Shown here piece by piece: positions 55,920 to 64,000 of a DNA stretch of 64,000 bases. The notes under the pieces are model-generated. The model was not told where the DNA came from, did not search any database, and worked only from the letters and a program-made list of their open reading frames with translations. Position 1 is the first letter of the stretch, and every line of letters begins with the position of its first letter. The position numbers and the translations under genes were made by a program. The DNA comes from Suillus spraguei (lineage: Eukaryota > Basidiomycota > Agaricomycetes > Boletales > Suillaceae), in NCBI GenBank assembly GCA_016800925.1, contig JABCPU010000068.1, positions 62,001 to 126,000 of the forward strand, written 5' to 3'.

Positions 55920-58900
55920 ATGACAGAAGAAGAACAGCCCGTCATTCCAAATGCAACGGCTACTCCAACATTTAAAAGTCATGAAAATAGTGTTTTGGGA
56001 GTCGCAGTCTTCCCCGACAGACGCCGTATGGTCACGGCCTCGTTCGACAGGACACTTCGTTTGTGGGACTTGGAAGGCGGTGTTGTGTTGAAGAAAATGG
56101 AGGGGCATCGCCGCGGAGTACATGGACTTGCGGTCTCAGGAGATGGGCAATTCATCGCAAGCGGTGATTTGGGCGGAGAACTCAACGCCTGGAACAGAGA
56201 CGGCGAATTTCTCAGCAAACCCATCAAAGTCCATTCCGACGCGATAAGGTCGCTTAATTTTTCCCCGGACAGCACATTTCTTGCGAGTGGTTCAGATGAT
56301 CACACAACACAGTTCTGGAACACAAAAACATGGGAGGTGCAAGGAAATCCAATCGATTATGGGAACCAAGTCAACTGCGTTCGGTATTCGCCATCCGGTG
56401 AACACCTTGCCATCGCAACCACTTTGGATATTCAAATATGGAATCCAGACACAAGGGAATGTATCGCAAAGTTCAACGGTCATTCGGCGTTCAATGGAGC
56501 ATGGAATTGGTCACTCGCATGGACGCCCGATGGAAAACAGCTTGTCTCGGGTGGTGGTAAAAATGATCATACCATACGGATCTGGGATTCATCGACCTGG
56601 ATGCAGGTCGGTGAACCTTGCGAGGGCCATACTGGGCCTGTCTGGATGATTGCCCTTAATTCTCCTGGCACCCTTCTCGCGTCCGCATCTGATGATCGCC
56701 AGGTTCGCATTTGGCGGTTTTCGGATCAACGAACCATCGCGATATTCACTCGCACCGATCCGGTATATTGTATTACCTTCTCCATGGATGGCAAACACAT
56801 CCTTAGCGGAGGTTATAATAAAATGATCTCAAAGTGGGCAGTACCTTCGTCCGGGTATATTCTCAGAGATCAGCCATCAGGTGTAAGATTCTCTTCATCC
56901 ATCTTCGGCCCCTTCTTCATCTCATTTTCTTCAAGGATGTGTTACGGGGAGACACCTCGAGGGAACAAGTGGCAGATAATGTGAGTTCCCATCCATTACT
57001 CGTCTCCTTGCATATTAATCATCAATGTTGATATTAAGGTTCAACAGTCTGATTGCGAGGTTTGTTTCTAGTCTTCATTCTCACCATGCAATCTGACCAT
57101 GAGTGATGCAGATCCTCGCTATCGACATATCAGCCCGCAATGCATGCATAACCGGCGACTTGTCTACTGCTGGCAGGCTGCTCACAAAAGAGATCAATGA
57201 TGATAACAACGACTACATCTCTTATGCGAATCGCTCGTTTGTTATGGCGAGAAAAGCAGACTGGGACCACGCACTTGATGACGCACTCAAGGTGATATAC
57301 ACTGTCCTCTCACGACCTTTTTAGCACAGGATATCTTACATGGCGATATAGGCCATGAGCATTCAGCCATCCTTGATGGGCTGCATCTCCAAGGGTATCG
57401 CTCTCTGCGGTAAAAGGCAGTTCCAGAATGCGATGAAAGCGTTTGACCTTGGGTTCCTGTTTGTGGACGCAAATCTCAAGAAAACACATCTCCTACTCTT
57501 GATCAAGGTGCGTCATTCTTGTCTCGTGTGGTCGCTACTTATGTGGTGGCTGTCAGGCCATCGCCCTTTTTAATGCACATGAACATGAGGAGGCTATTCT
57601 GCGCGTCCAAGACCTAGCTACCACTTGTCCTAATGTCGATATCCTTGCCTGTCAAATCGTGGAAGTGAGTGTTATTGGCACCAGATCCATGCTTCGACAC
57701 TTAATTTTGCGATCCTTCCGTTCAGGCTTATCTACATGTCCAATTAGGCTTGAATGTCTTGAATGGCGTGGATGGCGTGTGTCACAGCGAAGCTGCTGAC
57801 CACTTAACTCATGCTGTCAACACCATTCGTTTCTCGTCCATGTCGGCCATACATTCCAAATATGATGTCTTCTTGGTGGTAGGTTCATTGGAATATAACT
57901 CCAAATCGGGGTTTCACGCCCCATCGTGCTTTTCCTAGTTATTTGGGTGGGACCTCATGTCCTTGTGGGAAACTGTACACCAGAATCAGTGCCAAGCGCT
58001 TTTTCGGGCAGGTAGACTTCAAGAAGCTTTCAAAGCATATCGATATATGATGGATACGGCTGATGAGGCCACAAAAGCACACTGCCTTGATTGGTCCACA
58101 GGCAAGTCTTGTGATATTGATCACGTATAATTCTCGATCCATCATTCCACTTAGCTTTCAAACGAGATTGCAGCATACACTATACCGCAGGCGGTGATGA
58201 TGCTCTTGCTGCGGGTAATTACGACGAGGCTATCGAACTTTACTCTGCCGTGATCGACCTCGATTTTGCAACTGATACTATCTTCGCGAACCGCAGTAAG
58301 GCGAGGTCAGGGAAAATGCTATGGGACGATGCACTCATCGACGTAGAAAAGGTACGATGACAACTGCCGTTTCGTATTTGACACTCATTTCATGATACGC
58401 AGGTCATCGAACTCAACCCCTCATCTTACATCGGATATCAGTTGAAGCATGCGGTACTTCATGGCGCACACCGATATGATGAAGCCATCGAGGTGTTCAA
58501 ATCCATGCTCTTCAAGTTGGAAAATGCTTCTCACACACAAACACAAAGTACGACTCAGAATCGCCACATCCATAATCGTTGACTTTTTCTCCAGACTTGC
58601 GCCAACAATACATCAATCCGTCCGAAGTAGACGTAGCTGTTCAAGGGACCATCAAGGCTCAACTTGACGACGCCCCACATCGTCTGCTCAATACCTTTAC
58701 TGGGCGCCTATGCGATCGAGAGGTACAGATCAGCACCTTCAAAACGAGCAAAGAGTACAAGGAACTTTCGTCGTCATCATTATTGGTGCACGCAGATCTC
58801 CGGAAGGAGCGTATCAAAGATGTCGTGGAGACGTACTTTCGTTGTGTCACGCTATCGAATCGGTGGGAAGGAAAGGAACCACTGCTGTACGATATCAAGG

Positions 58901-59673
58901 ACAAAGTTGTAGATGAGTTGGAAGCAGTTGGCGGGATCACCAAGTTGCAGTCTTTCTGCAAAACAGCTCGTGCTGCAGGGTATCGTTGGGGGTGGATTGA
59001 TTCATGTTGCATCGACCAGGCCAACAACGTCGAACTTCAAAAATCGCTGAATTCCATGTTCACCTGGTATCGCACCTCAGCGCTCACAATGGTATACCTT
59101 TCGGATGTTCCGCCTTCGTCGAAGCCGGGCGCACTGACAAGGAGCGTATGGAATACGCGAGGATGGACCGTACCAGAATTTCTCGCTCCGAAAGTCATCC
59201 GCTTCTACCAAAGTGACTGGACCCCGTATCTTGACGACCAATCTCCCAACCACAAGCAGTCTGTCGCAATCATGCAGGAGTTGGAGGATGCGACGGGGAT
59301 AGATGCACAGACTTTTGTCGCCTTCCGTCCTGGTATGATGAACGCCCGTGAGAAACTGCAATGGGCATCAACGCGTGTCACCACAGTGGAGGAAGACATT
59401 GCGTACTCATTGTTTGGAATATTTGGTGTCCAACTTCCTATCTTGTACGGTGAGAAGAGGCAAAACGCGCTCGGGCGGCTCTTGCAGGAGATCGTTGCTG
59501 TCTCTGGGGACATTACTGCTCTGGACTGGGTCGGAACGTCATCCGAATTCAACAGCTGTCTGCCTGCCCACATCACCTCATACGAAACCTCACCGTACAC
59601 GCTGCCACCTATATCTGAAGATGAGATGCAGAGATCGGTCTCGTCGTTGCAAGATACCGTGGTTGTCGAGTAA
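55920..59673 (+). CDS. WD40-TPR-HET fusion protein (ends at a premature in-frame stop)
   Basis: The ATG at 55920 (MTEEEQPVIPN) opens about seven WD40 blades (FKSHENSVLGVAVF to NKMISKWAVPSSG). After two short exons a TPR region follows over several exons: ILAIDISARNACITGDL, YANRSFVMARKADWDHALD, FKRDCSIHYTAGGDDALAA, FANRSKARSGKMLWDDALI. The last large exon encodes a HET domain with its usual blocks: FRCVTLSNRW, GWIDSCCIDQANNVE, MFTWYRTSALTMVYLSDV, TRGWTVPEFLAPKVI, EDIAYSLFGIFGV and LLQEIVAVSGDITALDW. HET domains trigger cell death in fungal allorecognition. One intron (58102-58154) uses a GC donor (gcaagt). The frame stops with TAA at 59671-59673, where related proteins continue in the same frame. 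The loss of about 180 C-terminal residues may or may not matter for the HET part. Confidence 0.75.
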
Positions 59674-60225
59674 GCTTTGAAGTTGTACAGCTCGCTCGAG
59701 CGCCTGAGAGCCCCACGTTTTGATCACCGCCGGCTGCATTTGCCATGTATCGTATTCCCTATCACAGAAATCAGACGGAGATCAACTGAACACGAGGAGA
59801 GCTACTTCACGTATGCAGTCAAGGCAGACGGGCTTCGTGACCTGCAGATCACTACGGAGGACAAGTTATCTCAGTTCACACGAGGAAGACCTGCTCGACG
59901 GTCATTCTTGCTCGTCCGTCCCTGGGATCGTCGTCTCTTCGAGCTACCTGACCATGGAGAAGATACAGAGAGCGTGGATGACGATGACGATGACTTTGCA
60001 CTGCCTGAGTCGCCTGGAGAACAGGGCCCACTTGATTCAGAATTGGGTGAGCGCGCAATGCGTTTAATTGTCCGCCTTGGGCAGCCATTTAGCGCATTCC
60101 TGCTAGTGCAGCAACGCAGCGGAGAATACAAGCGAATTGCATCAGATCATGATATCATTACACAAGTCCAAGAAGTAGATTCCGTTCACGGTATGATGGA
60201 CGTCAGGACACTCGAAATATTGTAG
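59674..60225 (+). pseudogene. Stranded C-terminal part of the WD40-TPR-HET gene
   Basis: This stretch is in the same frame as the HET exon, directly after its TAA, and stays open for 182 codons to a stop at 60225. Its content is coherent (HLPCIVFPITEIRRR; EESYFTYAVKADGL; RRSFLLVRPWDRRLFELPD; an Asp-rich run; GQPFSAFLLVQQRSG). It is most simply the former C-terminus cut off by a single-base nonsense change. Reinitiation is unlikely because there is no early ATG. Confidence 0.7.
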
Positions 60226-60895
60226 CTGCGTGTACTCATTTGTTTTGGAAGAAATATATCTCTACACGGTTCTCATTCTCGACATTTCCTTCTTTTATAC
60301 CCTTACCCCATCATTCATTCACGGTGTCTCATACCACAGGATAAAGTTGAAACAATAGGCTTCAGACGTTTATATCCTTGCTCCGATATGTCATGGCTGT
60401 AGATCAACTTTCATCATCACCAAAATTATACAACTCAGACATGGGTATACATGGCAATGTCAGAGCTACCATACCTGCCATAAGTAAGTAAGCGTCTAAG
60501 TACAAGGTAAATGTCGTAAAAGGCGATGTATCGGCGCGTTTCGGATGCGAAGAGTAAAGCTCTTCGCATCAGTGAAACGCGCGGACTGATTACTTTGAAG
60601 TTTGGGTCGAGACGCAGAAGATACGATATCTTTACACATCAATACGTTCGAAATTTAGCCATTGCATCCCCTGCGTCAACTTTGCGTTCCATCCAAACCG
60701 GATCTCTTCGCTCATAGTCAATTGTACGCAGCGTTGTTGAGGGTGAAAACGTGAAGAAACCTGACGTGTCTATTTGCAGAGGCGAACGAAGAACAGGGCT
60801 GCTAATACTGTATTTGGCAGATTGCTACTGCATATTGTTGAGAAATAGACCGAAGAGGTGTGATTGTATCATGTATAACAGCAACACCCTTTTCA
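60226..60895. other. Intergenic between convergent genes, with a hairpin
   Basis: This is the 3' flank of the HET gene and of the inverted FMO copy. From about 60740 it is homologous, inverted, to the downstream flank of FMO copy 1. The hairpin at 60534-60582 is the only other structure. Confidence 0.5.
60534..60582. repeat. Inverted repeat / hairpin
   Basis: The arms gcgcgtttc-gg-atgcgaagag and ctcttcgcat-cagt-gaaacgcgc pair around a five-base loop. It forms a strong stem between two convergent genes and could act as a terminator-like RNA structure or be a foldback-element remnant. Confidence 0.7.
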
Positions 60896-63257
60896 TCATG
60901 CTATACCGAGTTCTCTTGCCAAGATCTGGAGGCCCTGTATCATCGCATTCATCAGAAGTTATATATACAAATAGAGGAAGGTAGCCCACCAGGTGTTTAC
61001 TGAAAAAACGCGAGAACGCAAATCCACCGGTAGCAAACCAAAGTCCTGGATGTCCAGACGGTCGACATGTCTGATTAAGTTCTCCCTCTGAGTCCAGGCC
61101 CCACACCTCGGGCGGAAGTTGGTCGGTAATTTCATCGCCAAGAAGAGCTCTTGTAGTCTTCATGACGGGTTCATATCCCGTACTGCAACGTGCGTGAGAA
61201 AGACCAACGAGAAACTACTAGTCAGACCCTACGCTAGGACGATAACATCTGCTGAAAGCTTGGAGCCGTCTTTAAACGTGATCCCATCTTTATCGAAGCG
61301 ACTGATATCTTGGCCTTGCTTTATCTGGGCGTATATCGCAACAATCTAACACAGCTCTCTGACAACGAATACAAGTCATACCTTGACTCTGCCTTCGACA
61401 ATTAGCTCACCATAGCCAACGTCAAGCACTGTATGATGTTTAAGATGTTACTCGTCTCAAGAACAAATGTGAACGCACTAGTTCCCGACGCCATGCGGCT
61501 ATACACAAATCCTTCCAGCCCAACCTCGCCACTACCGGGAGAAAGTTCCCAAGTTAAGTTGAATCCAGCCTTGCGCAAACCGTCGTGGAGTCCCTTGTCC
61601 AACAGCTTCGTGCGTTGTGTCCCACCTGATATTTTCAGTTGCAGGATAAGGGACAGGGGCATTGAATTTCTGCGAAAATCTAGTTCTTCAATAGGGGTGC
61701 CGTCAGGGAAAGGCGACTTGGAGATTTCCTTTGCAACAGTCAAAGACTCAACACATGTAGCGCTTCTTTGGACCATTGTTACCTCTCCTTCCTTATGAAA
61801 TCATAACTTTGACATAGTTCAATACATACACGCACCTCACTGGCACCATGTGCTACGAAATCTTCGCAAATGTCTCCACTAGTATTACCCTGATGCTCTC
61901 GTGAGTGCGCACGCGATTATGAAACAAAGACATACGACTCACCGCACCCACAACGACAACACGTTTGCCTCGGAATTGTTCTGCATCTTTATGGAACTCG
62001 GAATGATACAAGGCTCCTTGAAATTCGTCCATTCCATTCCAAGTAGGAATGTAAGGGCTCCCGATTCCTGTGGCAAGTACCAGATGCTTCGGTTTAAAGT
62101 GTACCTTCTGGTCTCCGTGTTGGACTTCGACAGTCCATCTTGCGGATGATGAGTCGTACACTGGAGTTGAGGCTATGCTACTCGAGGACCAGATACACAA
62201 TTCATGGTCTACAGCATATGAATCAAGGAAGTTAGCGAGTTTCCCCTTAGGAATGTACTCGGGGAAGGTTGTCCTAGTATTACTGAGATATATAATACCT
62301 CTAAACGGCAGAAAGTACATACGGATATGGACTGTAAAGCACTGTACGTATATTAGTTCCAAGTCTCTCATAAAAAGATGACAAGACGTACTGGAGCTTT
62401 GAGTTGCGGCAGTGTGTAGCGTAAGGTTCGGGTACCTATGGTTCGCATCTATAACATAGAACATCATACTATCGCTGTGTTTGCACATACCGTTTTCGCC
62501 AGGAGTCTCCGACACACGCATTCTTCTCGATAACGAGCACGCGGATGCCTAACCTACCCAGCCGCGCTGCAGACATAAGACCGGCTTGTCCACCACCAAC
62601 TTTTTATGCTCGTCAAGCCATCAGAATCAATGAGAGGAACTGCACTGCACCGATCATAACAGTGGGGTCCGCCTCTATAGCACGAAATCTTGCGTCAACA
62701 TCCTCCTCCCAGGTTATGTTTCGATCCTTATATAGGCGATGTTGATCTGCTGAAGATTCCTCATGCCCAACGAGGTCTTGCATGTTTGTGAAAAGAGTTA
62801 AAGCCTTCCACTTGTCATCGCCATCTTGGGTCAGACGGAAGAACCCTCGTCCGAGTGCAGCCGGTTTCGTAATGGTAAATGTGAAAGCACCCTGTACTCC
62901 TTTCATGTCTTGCAGATCTGGCACTCTTAATGGTGAAGGCGCATTGACAGTGTGATCCTCTAGCTTAAAATCACGAAGACCAGAATACTCAAGCCGCGGC
63001 TTTCCATCGACCACCTCCGAGAGGAATCCATGTATTTTTTCCGAACCTGATAGCGTCCTAAAGTTCCAAGAAAAACATAGAAGATCTAAGAGAGAGCACT
63101 TGTGAGTACGCCTCAGTTCCTTGGACAAGCACTGACCTCTGAACCACCCGTCCGAAAGGAAATGGCTCACAAATGACTTAGCATCTCCAGTGGATGTCGC
63201 ATTCTCTAAGCTTTTGAGCCAGTCAGCGGAAATTGCGTGAAGGTCCTCTGAAGCCAT
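60896..63257 (-). CDS. Flavin-containing monooxygenase with N-terminal NTF2-like domain, copy 2 (inverted)
   Basis: This is a paralogue of the gene at 47201-49558 with the same exon plan. The N-terminal part (MASEDLHAISADWLKSLEN; WNFRTLSGSEKIHGFL) and the catalytic motifs are kept: the GGGQAGL fold, FQGALYHSEFHK, VVVVGAGNTSGDI and ATGYEP. The product ends GLQILARELGIA at a TGA at 60896-60898. Every intron of copy 1 has a counterpart, with GT and AG ends preserved although the bases around them drift (for example gtaggg for gtatgg before ATGYEP). Amino-acid changes concentrate in a few loops (VLDVGYGEL for VLDVGCGKL; WGLDSEGEL for WNFNSEGEL). Both copies appear functional, so subfunctionalisation is possible. 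Confidence 0.85.
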
Positions 63258-63500
63258 GTTGGTACAGCAGGATGTAATAGGTAGAAGCTAAGAAACGAGT
63301 CTCAGCGTTTGTGAAAGAACCGCTATGGTATTGACAGTACCTAAGAGATGAGTTTAAAGATGAAATACAGGAAGAGAGCCAGGATACAAAATAAAACGCA
63401 CCTCAGTGTTTGTGGAAGAACCGCTGAGGCACAAACAGTGCAACGAAACTATAAGTTATATACGTACTGCGGCATGTTCTCCGCATGGAGACGCCCAATC
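63258..63500 (-). promoter_or_regulatory. Promoter region of FMO copy 2, with a repeated element
   Basis: It is homologous to 46950-47200. On the minus strand the block 'agcggttcttycacaaacrctgag' occurs twice, about 85 bases apart, in both copies of the gene. The distal one is flanked by the inverted arms cctcag/ctgagg. Conservation of two copies in both promoters suggests a regulatory element or a small repeat that predates the duplication. Confidence 0.5.
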
Positions 63501-63905
63501 TAAAGCGAACAGGAAACGGCGCGTCGAAGTACCTCAGTAGGATCTAGTTTGAGCTAAAGGCCGAACCACAAGCTTTCTCTGACCATATTGTGCTAACATG
63601 GCTTACGCCTGATCATGAGATACGGGTTCTGTAAATAAATATGGCATATCTCACCTAGGTGATATAACATCAAACCTTATCAGCTGGCGTCGCCAAGTGG
63701 GGCGGGTGTTATGGGCAGAATGTCAAACTGCAGGGGATCACAGCAAACGATATCTTGATAATTTCTTCACCTTAAAGTAAGCAGCTTTCTCCATCAATTC
63801 AGAGCAATTGCATTTTCTTACTTGTAGAGTAGAAAAAAATCAGTGTACAGCCTGTACTACGTTATCTTGACGTTATCATATACAATCATTTATGCAATTA
63901 CACAA
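63501..63905. other. Intergenic, no gene seen
   Basis: No supported frame or repeat before the right-edge gene. Confidence 0.35.
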
Positions 63906-64000
63906 TGCCTCCAGCCGCTGCACTTGCTGGACGCCCTGTCTCATCCTTTATATCTGACAATTTCAATCGTGGCGAGAAGTTCGATAACAAATCTGGACGG
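63906..64000 (+). CDS. First 31 codons of a gene leaving the right edge
   Basis: The ATG at 63906 opens a frame without a stop to the window end (MPPAAALAGRPVSS, then FISDNFNRGEKFDNKSGR). The last part has the style of the region just before a BED-type zinc finger in fungal hAT-transposase-like proteins, but the diagnostic cysteines lie beyond the edge. The identity is therefore open. Confidence 0.35.

Overview
The window is nuclear DNA from a filamentous fungus, almost certainly an Agaricomycete (mushroom-forming basidiomycete). The evidence is genes broken by many short GT-AG introns of about 45-75 bases, a high gene density, and protein families typical of that class: NACHT-WD40 receptors, WD40-TPR-HET fusions, SUR7/PalI tetraspans, small secreted proteins and multi-exon P450s. 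No prokaryotic, viral or rRNA/tRNA features were seen. All gene models were spliced by eye from the sequence.

Layout. Bases 1-19050 hold mostly core genes: the 5' end of a WW-like/membrane family gene (minus, cut by the left edge), a COQ8/ABC1 kinase (minus), a short conserved gene, a P450, a WD40 relic and an intact seven-bladed WD40 gene, a full member of the WW-like/four-helix membrane family (13894-16348), a UBE2S-type E2 and a mitochondrial-type double-RRM protein. Bases 19050-32000 are sparser: a small membrane protein, a RING finger gene with a duplicated exon, and a large NACHT-WD40 receptor carrying 14 nearly identical WD40 repeats (24610-29950), followed by a RING relic and an unrecognised gene. 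Bases 32400-50300 are a segmentally duplicated zone. A SUR7/PalI + NB-ARC unit occurs as an intact SUR7 plus NB-ARC relic, a SUR7 relic plus a nearly complete NB-ARC gene, a SUR7 relic, and several NB-ARC scraps. Between these lie a small secreted protein, a truncated dipeptidyl peptidase III, a phenol-hydroxylase-type FAD monooxygenase, a thioredoxin-PUL gene that looks 5'-truncated, and a flavin monooxygenase. Bases 50300-64000 hold a WD40 gene fused to about 32 copies of a nine-residue tryptophan repeat, a WD40-TPR-HET gene with an in-frame stop, an inverted second copy of the flavin monooxygenase, and the first codons of a gene leaving the right edge.

Reading the region as a whole. WD40 propellers, NACHT and NB-ARC ATPases, a HET domain, a RING E3-like protein, a UBE2S-type E2 and a PUL-domain protein lie within about 60 kb, with many broken copies of the same families. 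This composition fits a fast-evolving fungal self/non-self recognition (NLR-type) island embedded among housekeeping genes. That is inference from domain content; no expression or phenotype can be read from DNA. The most unusual object is the WD40-nonapeptide fusion (50364-53155), which also ends in a cysteine cluster that may be an acylation anchor.
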